Positions 1-5,481 of a stretch of DNA of 16,971 bases are shown piece after piece; position 1 is the first letter of the stretch; every line of letters begins with the position of its first letter. The translations under genes and the position numbers were made by a program. The notes beneath the pieces were generated by a model, which had not been told where the DNA came from, ran no database searches, and worked only from the letters and a program-made list of their open reading frames with translations. This DNA comes from DATLZM01 sp035559315 (lineage in GTDB: Bacteria; Actinomycetota; UBA4738; HRBIN12): NCBI GenBank assembly GCA_035559315.1, contig DATMBJ010000114.1:1-16971 (forward strand), given 5' to 3'.

Positions 1-246
1 GCCGCCGCGCCCGACCTCTCGCCCCGGACCTGGTACGGGATGCCCGCGTACGCCAACCGGGAGGGCAAGGTGGTCTGCTTCTTCAAGCCCGCCTCCAAGT
101 TCGGCGAGCGGTACGCGACCTTCGGCTTCGACACCGCCGCGCACCTCGACGACGGCAACATGTGGCCGACCTCCTTCGCCCTCAAGGAGCTCACACCCGT
201 CGAGGAGGCCACGATCGCCGCGCTCGTGAAGAAGGCGGTGCGCTAG
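1..246 (+). CDS. DUF1801 (YdhG/YjbR-like) family protein, 3' part only
   Basis: The frame is open from the first base of the window, so the gene starts upstream and only its last 81 residues are visible, ending at a TAG. The sequence reads PRTWYGMPAYANREGKVVCFF, then ERYATFGF, then MWPTSFALKEL, and ends AALVKKAVR. From family knowledge this pattern is typical of the small DUF1801/YdhG-like proteins, which have an SufE/YdhG-type alpha/beta fold and no firmly established function; some members are called iron chaperones. The Met at position 40 lies inside the conserved core and is not a likely start. No role can be inferred from the neighbours, because the next gene is a surface protein behind a long gap. 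The family call is from remembered consensus, not a search. Confidence 0.75.
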   Translation, partial: AAAPDLSPRTWYGMPAYANREGKVVCFFKPASKFGERYATFGFDTAAHLDDGNMWPTSFALKELTPVEEATIAALVKKAVR

Positions 247-292
247 GGGCGTTCACGGGGCCTACCCGCGCAGGAGCTGCGCCAGGTTCCGC

Positions 293-310
293 CCATAACG
301 GTGGTTATGG
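293..310. repeat. AT-rich inverted repeat, possible operator or terminator
   Basis: CCATAAC and GTTATGG form a perfect 7-bp inverted repeat around the 4-base centre GGTG. It stands out because the surrounding DNA is very GC-rich. It lies 47 bases after the stop of the DUF1801 gene. As RNA it would be a tight hairpin without a following U tract; as DNA it has the size of a dimeric repressor site. The sequence alone does not decide between the two. Confidence 0.45.
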
Positions 311-387
311 AAAGTCCACGGCGCGGGCAAGACCTCCCGTTCACCTCTCGTTCCCCTCCCCTTCCCCAGGACTTCCGACCCACCCGC

Positions 388-417
388 TTGCGGGCGCACG
401 CGATCCGCGCCTAGGCT
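388..417 (+). promoter_or_regulatory. Probable sigma-70-type promoter of the large surface protein
   Basis: TTGCGG (388-393) and TAGGCT (412-417) are separated by 18 bases. The same -10 hexamer occurs before merR and before tRNA-Pro in this window. Transcription would begin near 424 and give a leader of about 150 bases ahead of the start codon at 573. Confidence 0.45.
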
Positions 418-433
418 CCCGCCTACGTCGAAC

Positions 434-558
434 GGCCTAAGCCGGGGAGACGCGAGGACTAGGCCATCGCCCGATGCTCGGGCGGCGCATCGTCCGTACG
501 CTACCCCCGGAGGACCATATCTATCCCCCGGACGTCGGAGCGGGCGTTGGCCGCCCGC
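434..558 (+). promoter_or_regulatory. Structured 5' leader with four consecutive helices
   Basis: Four perfect helices follow one another: GGCCTA/TAGGCC (434-439 with 460-465), CGCCCGA/TCGGGCG around TGC (468-474 with 478-484), CGTCCG/CGGACG (491-496 with 529-534) and GCGGGCG/CGCCCGC around TTGGC (540-546 with 552-558). The last helix ends at the base before the AGGAGG Shine-Dalgarno sequence (559-564). I compared it mentally with c-di-GMP, c-di-AMP, cobalamin, TPP and glycine riboswitch consensus sequences and found no match. It may be a regulatory leader of unrecognised class, or simply GC-rich RNA folding by chance. Confidence 0.4.
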
Positions 559-572
559 AGGAGGCATGAACG

Positions 573-2351
573 ATGGACCCTCGTAGGACCCGGAGGCCGC
601 TCGGATCCCCCAACCGGCGCCGCTGGTCGGCCCGGCGCACCGCCTTCTTGGTTATCCTCGGACTGCTCGCCTTCCAGACACAGCTCGCGGTCGCGGACCC
701 CCCTTCCGATAACGCGTGCCAAGGAGCGTTCAGGGGGAATCCGCCGGGCAGCCTTACGAAGACCGCCAGCCGCAGCGGGGAGCCCTTGCAGAGCGGCGAC
801 GCAATCCTTCCGGGTGATGTGATCACGTTCTCGATTACCTGGAACCCAGCAGATTGGGCCAGCAATCTGCTCGATCGCGTCGCGGACTGCTTCCAGCTGA
901 ACGGGCAGAGCCTCTCGTCGCTGAACGTGGAGGAGAAGCCAACGGTCAACGACGGCTCGTTCACCCACACGATCACGGTTCCCTCCGATCTAGAGCCCGG
1001 CGACGTGCTGTGTGACCGGGCCCGGCTGTCCGGCGATCCCGCGGGGGACAACGTGGACACGCAGAAGAGCAACAAGCTCTGCTTCACCGTCGGGGAACAA
1101 CCCCCGCCCCCCGGGCAGATCACAATCGTGAAGCAGACCGACCCGGACGGGGCGGACCAGGAGTTCGACTTCTCCGGCGATCTCGAAGACTTCAGGCTCG
1201 CTGATGGCGAGAGCCAGACGTTCGATCTCCGGACCGGCACCTACTCCGTGACGGAGTCCGTCCCCGAGGGCTGGGAGCTGGACCGCATCACCTGCACCGG
1301 CGGCGAGGGCGACCAGAGCGACTGGACCATCGACGTCGAGAACGGCACCGTCTCGATCGACCTCGCCGAGGGCGGGAGCGTCCGCTGCACGTTCTTCAAC
1401 CGGGAGGTCCCGCCCCCGGCGCCCGGGCAGATCACAATCGTGAAGAACGCCGTCCCCGACGACCCCCAGGACTTCGGGTTCAGCGGTGACCTCGGCCCCT
1501 TCACGCTCGACGACGACGCGGACCCCACCCTCCCGAACTCGCGGACCTTCTCCAACCTCCAGCCCGGCTCCTACTCGGTGAGCGAGGGTGCGGTGTCCGG
1601 GTGGAGCTTCAGCGGGGCGAGCTGCACCGTCCAGGGCGAGGGCGGCTCCACGTGGGGGACCTCGGGGAGCGAGGCCACGATCGAGCTCGCCACGGGCGAC
1701 CACGTCACCTGCACGTTCACCAACGTGAAGGCGACCACCCCGCCCCCGCCGTCCCCATCGCCGTCCCCGACACCTTCACCTCAGCCGCCGGCGATCTCGG
1801 TGGACCTCGTGAAGGTGAACGACGCGGACCAGGACGGCAGGTTCACCGACGACGAGACCGCGAACCAGCAGGGTCAGGACGTGACGTTCCGGGTGACGAT
1901 CACCAACACGAGCTCCGTGAACGTGGTCATCCAGTCCCTCACGGACCAGTGGCCGGGCCAGGTGCCCTTCCCGGTTTCCTGCGATGAGGGCAACCTGGTC
2001 GGCACCGTGCTGAGCCCGGGGCAGTCGGTCACCTGCACGTTCACGATCGAGGACTACGCCCCGGTCACGGGGGACGCCCCCGGGTCCATCGTCGACACGG
2101 CAGCGGTCACCGTCGGCCAGCAGGGGAACGAGAGCAACGCGGCATCGGACCAGGACGACTCCACCGTGCGGGTCCAGGCCGTCCTGGGCGAGACCGTGAC
2201 CCCGCCGGCGGAAACCACCACTCCGCCGGGCGGCGTGGCGTTCACGGGCGCCGAGGTGACCCGTTGGGGGCTCCTGGCCCTCGCCCTGCTGCTGGCCGGG
2301 AGCGGCCTCCTGTGGCTCAGCTGGAGGAGCCTGGGCGAGCCCGAGGCCTGA
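573..2351 (+). CDS. Secreted, sortase-anchored surface protein with SpaA/prealbumin-like repeats
   Basis: This is a 592-aa exported protein with a typical wall-anchoring layout. Residues 1-41 are a long signal peptide: many Arg residues, a hydrophobic core from about 23, and a likely cut after AVA. An unrecognised domain follows (about 42-178). Two related beta domains come next (about 182-279 and 285-385), each starting GQITIVK and ending with a CTF-F/T-N motif, as in SpaA/prealbumin-like folds. A Pro/Ser linker (about 388-406) leads to a DUF11-like domain that opens with DADQDGRFTDDE, which fits an EF-hand calcium loop. VAFTG (555-559), a membrane helix and the tail WRSLGEPEA resemble a class E sortase signal. 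The start at 573 has AGGAGG eight bases upstream; the ATG at 566 is in another frame that stops at once. Its role is inferred to be structural or adhesive; no catalytic domain is visible. Confidence 0.85.
   Translation: MDPRRTRRPLGSPNRRRWSARRTAFLVILGLLAFQTQLAVADPPSDNACQGAFRGNPPGSLTKTASRSGEPLQSGDAILPGDVITFSITWNPADWASNLLDRVADCFQLNGQSLSSLNVEEKPTVNDGSFTHTITVPSDLEPGDVLCDRARLSGDPAGDNVDTQKSNKLCFTVGEQPPPPGQITIVKQTDPDGADQEFDFSGDLEDFRLADGESQTFDLRTGTYSVTESVPEGWELDRITCTGGEGDQSDWTIDVENGTVSIDLAEGGSVRCTFFNREVPPPAPGQITIVKNAVPDDPQDFGFSGDLGPFTLDDDADPTLPNSRTFSNLQPGSYSVSEGAVSGWSFSGASCTVQGEGGSTWGTSGSEATIELATGDHVTCTFTNVKATTPPPPSPSPSPTPSPQPPAISVDLVKVNDADQDGRFTDDETANQQGQDVTFRVTITNTSSVNVVIQSLTDQWPGQVPFPVSCDEGNLVGTVLSPGQSVTCTFTIEDYAPVTGDAPGSIVDTAAVTVGQQGNESNAASDQDDSTVRVQAVLGETVTPPAETTTPPGGVAFTGAEVTRWGLLALALLLAGSGLLWLSWRSLGEPEA
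1110..1133 (+). repeat. 24-bp direct repeat, copy 1
   Basis: Positions 1110-1133 are identical to 1422-1445. They encode the PGQITIVK start of the first SpaA-like domain. The identity includes the uncommon ACA threonine codon. Confidence 0.9.
1422..1445 (+). repeat. 24-bp direct repeat, copy 2
   Basis: This is the second perfect copy, 312 bp downstream of the first, at the start of the second SpaA-like domain. The spacing is a whole number of codons (104), so recombination between the copies would delete or add one domain in frame. Confidence 0.9.
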
Positions 2352-2373
2352 TCCGGGGGGAGGGGAAGAGCGC

Positions 2374-2401
2374 GGCCCGGGTCGGATCGCCGGCCCGGGC
2401 C
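2374..2401 (+). terminator. Possible GC hairpin terminator after the large surface protein
   Basis: GGCCCGGG (2374-2381) and CCCGGGCC (2394-2401) form an 8-bp perfect stem with a 12-base loop, 22 bases after the TGA. A second stem, CCGGGG/CCCCGG (2418-2423 with 2431-2436), follows. Neither has a U tract, so termination is only suggested; both could be chance in GC-rich DNA. Confidence 0.35.
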
Positions 2402-2512
2402 GCCGCCCGCTCGGAGCCCGGGGTGCTTGCCCCCGGCCCCCGGAGCGACCAGACTTGCGGCGGCCCGCCGGCGGGCGGCGCGCGTCGTCTACGGGGGCAC
2501 GCGGGAGGATCG

Positions 2513-3142
2513 ATGAGGGGACGGATCGCGCGGAGGTTCGGGACCGTGGGGGCCCTCCTCGTCCTCGGCGCCGCTTGGTGGGCGGCGCTCCCCGCTCTCC
2601 CCGCCCTGGCCGACCCGGGCATCTCGATCCGCGTCCGGGCGGTCCCCGATTCCGGGACCCCCGGCACGCGGATCACGTTCCGCTACGAGGTGACCAACAC
2701 GGGCGACGAGCCCCTCGTGGACGTCGCGGTCACCGACGATGCCGTGGGGGACGTCGGCGGGGTGGACGAGCTCCGCCCGGGTCGGACCGTCCGCTTCGCC
2801 GCGCAGATCGTCCTCCGCGGCGCCCCGATCCGGAACGTCGCCGTCGCCACGGCCGCGACGGCGGAGGGCGCGGAGGTGCGGGCCACCGACGTGGCCACCG
2901 TGACGGTGGTGGCGGGCGGCGCCGCGGCGGGGTCCGGCGGGGATTCGGGCGGCAGTACCGGCGGGGCCGGCGGCACCTCCCCCGGCGGCGGCCTCGCGTT
3001 CACCGGGCTCCCGGCGGCCGCCGCGGGCGCGGCCGCGGCGCTCCTGGCCCTCGCGGGTTCGGCGCTGCTCGCGGCCTCGACGAGACGTGCGGACGCCGGC
3101 ACGCCGCCTCACGGAGCCGACGAGGCCCGGACCGCTCGCTGA
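2513..3142 (+). CDS. Secreted, sortase-anchored DUF11-like protein with LAFTG signal
   Basis: This is a 209-aa exported protein. Residues 1 to about 36 form a signal peptide (MRGRIARRF, a hydrophobic stretch, then ALPALA before DPG). A single DUF11-like beta domain (about 38-138) contains TFRYEVTNTGDEPLVDVAVTD and an LRPG turn, as in conserved-repeat surface proteins. A Gly/Ser/Thr-rich spacer follows. LAFTG (161-165), an Ala/Leu-rich membrane helix and an RRAD-containing tail complete the anchor; LAXTG is the known class E sortase signal. The chosen ATG has GGGAGG (2503-2508) just upstream and places the signal peptide at the N-terminus, although the frame is open further upstream. It lies 161 bases after the other sortase substrate and may be co-transcribed with it. 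No sortase gene is in the window. Confidence 0.82.
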   Translation: MRGRIARRFGTVGALLVLGAAWWAALPALPALADPGISIRVRAVPDSGTPGTRITFRYEVTNTGDEPLVDVAVTDDAVGDVGGVDELRPGRTVRFAAQIVLRGAPIRNVAVATAATAEGAEVRATDVATVTVVAGGAAAGSGGDSGGSTGGAGGTSPGGGLAFTGLPAAAAGAAAALLALAGSALLAASTRRADAGTPPHGADEARTAR

Positions 3143-3154
3143 CCTGACCCCTCT

Positions 3155-3180
3155 CCCGGGCCCCGCTCGCCGGGCCGGGG
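3155..3180. terminator. Possible bidirectional terminator between convergent genes
   Basis: In the 39 bases between the LAFTG protein (ending at 3142) and the convergent CAP gene (ending at 3182), the run CCCGGGCCCC and the run CCGGGCCGGGG can pair with small bulges. There is no clear U tract on either strand. Position supports the call more than sequence does. Confidence 0.35.
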
Positions 3181-3181
3181 A

Positions 3182-3643
3182 TCAGCCGTAGAAGATCAGG
3201 GTCACCCAGAGCGCGCCGTCGGCCCGCACGAACCCGATCCCCACGTGGCGGAAGGACGCCCGGAGGACGTTCTCCCGGTGCGGGGGGCTGTCCATGAAAG
3301 CGTCGTGGAGGCCCTCCACGGAGAACCCGGCCCCCACGTTCTCCCCGCCCACCGACCAGTCGTAGGGGGCGAGGATCGCCCGCAGGTCCTGGCTGTGGAA
3401 GATCGAGCCCCGTGCGGCCATCTCCGCGCTGTGCCGCTCGGCCTTCTTCGAAAGCGAGGGCGAGAGCGAGAGCTTCGGCAGGTCCCTGGCCGCCCGGGCC
3501 CGGTTGATCAGCTCGAGCATCTGCTCGCGCCGCGTCGCCTTGTCCTGGGCCTGGACGGAGGTGGTCCCCACGAGGAGGAGCCCCGCGAGGAGGACGACGA
3601 GCAGGGCCCCCGCCCCCACCCTCCTCGTTCGCGTGGTGCCCAT
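3182..3643 (-). CDS. Secreted CAP-domain (SCP/YkwD-like, PF00188) protein
   Basis: This is a 153-aa exported protein. Residues 1-32 are a signal peptide (MGTTRTRRVG, a Leu/Val core, cleavage near VQA|QD). The rest is a compact CAP domain: LELINRARAARDLPKLSLSPSLSKKAERHSAEMA, then FHSQDL, GENVGAG, PPHRENVL and HVGIGFV. The conserved polar residues H71, E101 and H122 are present and cysteines are absent, as in bacterial YkwD-type members. Bacterial CAP proteins are extracellular and mostly of unknown biochemical role. The start has GGGAGG (3655-3650) six bases upstream. The gene is monocistronic and convergent with the surface protein gene. Its leader carries a class I c-di-GMP riboswitch, so its synthesis very probably follows the cell's c-di-GMP level, linking it to surface or lifestyle changes. 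Confidence 0.9.
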   Translation of the reverse strand: MGTTRTRRVGAGALLVVLLAGLLLVGTTSVQAQDKATRREQMLELINRARAARDLPKLSLSPSLSKKAERHSAEMAARGSIFHSQDLRAILAPYDWSVGGENVGAGFSVEGLHDAFMDSPPHRENVLRASFRHVGIGFVRADGALWVTLIFYG

Positions 3644-3647
3644 GCCT

Positions 3648-3695
3648 GGCCTCCCGACCGCTGGCCCCGTGGACCGGCCCCGGAAGGCCTGGTCC
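3648..3695 (-). promoter_or_regulatory. Expression platform of the c-di-GMP riboswitch
   Basis: Three alternative pairings are visible. GGACC (3695-3691), the 3' strand of aptamer helix P1, can instead join the next bases in a hairpin, GGACCAGGCC (3695-3686) with GGCCGGTCC (3679-3671), with one bulged A. GGCCTTCC (3689-3682) can pair over 8 bp, one of them G-U, with GGGAGGCC (3655-3648), which contains the Shine-Dalgarno site. The hairpin and the Shine-Dalgarno pairing exclude each other, and the hairpin also excludes P1. No U tract is present. This suggests translational control in which ligand binding hides the ribosome site; that direction is inference. Confidence 0.55.
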
Positions 3696-3781
3696 TTCGG
3701 CAGCTCGGCCGCCTCGCCCTCCCGGTCGAGGCCCGGAGCTTTGCGTCCCGCCGTCGCCGGCGGTTTGCCTTTCTCGGGACC
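3691..3781 (-). promoter_or_regulatory. Class I cyclic di-GMP (GEMM-I) riboswitch aptamer
   Basis: Read on the minus strand, the leader contains the hallmark GGCAAACC (3769-3762), a hairpin CCGCCG-GCGA-CGGCGG with a GNRA tetraloop, then GGGACGCAAAGC (3749-3738), the tetraloop-receptor-like CTCCGGGCCT, and a second arm GGCGGCCGAGCTGCCGAAGG. The closing helix P1 is GGTCC (3781-3777) with GGACC (3695-3691). Aligned to the Vibrio cholerae Vc2 aptamer, the spacing from P1 to GGCAAACC is identical. The ligand-contacting positions G14, A18, G20 and G21 are kept, as is the ACGCAAAGC segment with A47. G20 is the position reported to favour c-di-GMP over cGAMP. It lies directly upstream of the CAP gene in the same orientation. 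The alignment is by eye. Confidence 0.92.
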
Positions 3782-3843
3782 CGTGCAGCTCCTTCGTCCC
3801 GACGGACCTCCCCGGCCCGTCCTCGTTCGGGGTATCGGCGGAT

Positions 3844-3866
3844 CGGGGGCCGGACTTGAGCCCCCG
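3844..3866 (-). terminator. GC hairpin downstream of gcvPB (second of two)
   Basis: CGGGGGC (3844-3850) and GCCCCCG (3860-3866) form a 7-bp perfect stem with a 9-base loop between gcvPB and the riboswitch. There is no U tract. Confidence 0.4.
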
Positions 3867-3887
3867 GTAGCCCGGAGGGACTAGGCG

Positions 3888-3911
3888 GCCCTACCGGATC
3901 GGGGGTAGGGC
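3888..3911 (-). terminator. GC hairpin downstream of gcvPB (first of two)
   Basis: GCCCTACC (3888-3895) and GGTAGGGC (3904-3911) form an 8-bp perfect stem with an 8-base loop, 22 bases after the gcvPB stop. Together with the next hairpin it probably separates the glycine operon from the CAP transcription unit. It lacks a U tract. Confidence 0.45.
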
Positions 3912-3933
3912 GCAGGGCCGACGCGGGCCGGCC

Positions 3934-5481
3934 CTACCAGCGCAGCTTGAGCTGGCGCGCGGCCCGCGCCTCGTCGAGCCGGCGGACGGGCGTCGTGACG
4001 GGTGCCTCGTGGAGCAGCTGGGGCTCGGTCCTCGCCTCCCCCACCGCCCGGCGGAGGGCCGCGGCGAAGGCGTCCAGGGTCTCCCGGGTCTCGGTCTCGG
4101 TGGGCTCCACCATGAGCGCCTCCTCCACGACCAGCGGGAAGTAGACCGTGGGCGGGTGGAACCCCAGGTCGATCAGGCGCTTCGCCAGGTCCATCGCCCG
4201 GACCCCCGTCTCGTCCCGCAGGCGGCGGGCGGTGGCCACGAACTCGTGCATCGGGCGGCCCGGGTAGGCGAGGGGGAGCACGTCCCGGACGAGCGACGCG
4301 AGGTAGTTCGCGTTCAGCACCGCCCGCTCGGACACCGCCTCCAGGCCGTCCCGCCCGTGGAGGAACACGTAGGCGTAGGCCCGGACCAGCACGCCGAAGT
4401 TGCCGTGGAACCCGTGGACCCGCCCGATCGAGTCCGGGCGGTCGTGCTCCAGCCGGTACTCCCCCGTCGCCTCATCGCGCTCGACGACGGGCACCGGGAG
4501 GAACGGCACGAGCCGGTCCACGACGCCGACGGGACCCGCGCCCGGCCCCCCGCCGCCGTGCGGGGTGGCGAACGTCTTGTGGGTGTTGATGTGGACGATG
4601 TCGAACCCCATGTCGCCGGGGCGGACCTTGCCCATGATCGCGTTGAGGTTCGCGCCGTCGTAGTACACGAGCCCGCCGGCCTCGTGGACGATCCGGGCGA
4701 TCTCGGTGATCTCCTCCTCGAACAGCCCCAGGGTATTGGGGTTGGTCACCATGAAGCCCGCCACGTCCTCGTCCACCAGCTTCTCCAGGGCCGAGACGTC
4801 CACCAGGCCCCGCGCGTCGGAGGGGACGTTCACGACCTCGTAGCCCCCGAGGCGGACGCTCGCGGGGTTGGTCCCGTGGGCGGAGTCGGGGATCACGACC
4901 TTCCGCCTGGGGTTCCCGTTCTTCGTGTGGTAGGCCCGCATCAGCAGGAGCCCCGTGAGCTCCCCACACGCCCCGGCGGGCGGCTGGAGCGTGGCCCGGG
5001 CCATCCCGGTCACCTCGCACAGGGCCCGCTCCAGGCGCCACAGGAGCTCGAGGGCGCCCTGGACGGTGCGGTCGGGCTGGAGCGGGTGGAGCCGCTGGAA
5101 CCCGGGGAGCGCAGCGGCCTGCTCGGCGACCTTCGGGTTGTACTTCATCGTGCACGAGCCCAGGGGGTAGAAGCCCGTGTCGACCCCGTAGTTCATCTGG
5201 GCCAGGCGCGTGTAGTGGCGCACCAGGTCCCGCTCGGCCACCTCGGGCAACGCAGGGGGGGCGGTGCGGAGCTGGTCGGGCGGCAGCTCCGCCTCGGGGA
5301 CGTCGAGCTCGGGCAGGCTCCAGGCCCGCCGCCCGGGCCGCGACAGGTCCATGATCGTGCCCTGACCCGGCGGCCCCTGGGTGCGGACCGGGGCGCCGAT
5401 CCGCTCGGGGGCTCCGCCGCGCTCCGGGGGCCCGATCCGTCCCGCGCCGGCGCCGCGCTCCCCCGCCGACCGGTCGGTCAT
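3934..5481 (-). CDS. gcvPB: Glycine dehydrogenase (decarboxylating) subunit 2, P-protein beta half
   Basis: This is the PLP-bearing half of split P-protein. With GcvPA it decarboxylates glycine and passes the aminomethyl group to lipoyl-GcvH. Residues 44-515 match the GcvPB core: MDLSRPGRRAWSLPELD, then NYGVDTGFYPLGSCTMKYNP, QPPAGACGE, DSAHGTNPAS, YYDGANLNAI and HINTHKTFATPHGGGGPG. The Lys of THKTF (about K302) is the expected Schiff-base residue. The ATG at 5481 overlaps the gcvPA stop (ATGA) and has GGGGGAGG before it, so I chose it. It gives a 43-residue N-terminal extension rich in Gly, Pro and Arg that relatives lack. The conserved-looking start at 5352 has no clear Shine-Dalgarno site. 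It is the last gene of the merR-nuclease-gcvPA-gcvPB operon. gcvT and lpd are not in the window. Confidence 0.95.
   Translation of the reverse strand: MTDRSAGERGAGAGRIGPPERGGAPERIGAPVRTQGPPGQGTIMDLSRPGRRAWSLPELDVPEAELPPDQLRTAPPALPEVAERDLVRHYTRLAQMNYGVDTGFYPLGSCTMKYNPKVAEQAAALPGFQRLHPLQPDRTVQGALELLWRLERALCEVTGMARATLQPPAGACGELTGLLLMRAYHTKNGNPRRKVVIPDSAHGTNPASVRLGGYEVVNVPSDARGLVDVSALEKLVDEDVAGFMVTNPNTLGLFEEEITEIARIVHEAGGLVYYDGANLNAIMGKVRPGDMGFDIVHINTHKTFATPHGGGGPGAGPVGVVDRLVPFLPVPVVERDEATGEYRLEHDRPDSIGRVHGFHGNFGVLVRAYAYVFLHGRDGLEAVSERAVLNANYLASLVRDVLPLAYPGRPMHEFVATARRLRDETGVRAMDLAKRLIDLGFHPPTVYFPLVVEEALMVEPTETETRETLDAFAAALRRAVGEARTEPQLLHEAPVTTPVRRLDEARAARQLKLRW

Larger units (their letters stand above)
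247..572. other. Intergenic region with inverted repeat, promoter and structured leader
   Basis: No convincing gene lies in these 326 bases; the open frames here have no ribosome binding site and no recognisable protein. From left to right it holds an AT-rich inverted repeat (293-310), a probable promoter (388-417) and a chain of four short perfect helices (434-558) ending at the Shine-Dalgarno site of the 592-aa surface protein gene. Confidence 0.6.

Noticed and set aside
313..345. GGGCAAGACC-like stretch on the plus strand resembling the start of a second c-di-GMP-I aptamer
   Set aside because: The required GGCAAACC is imperfect and neither the GGGACGCAAAGC segment nor the second arm follows.
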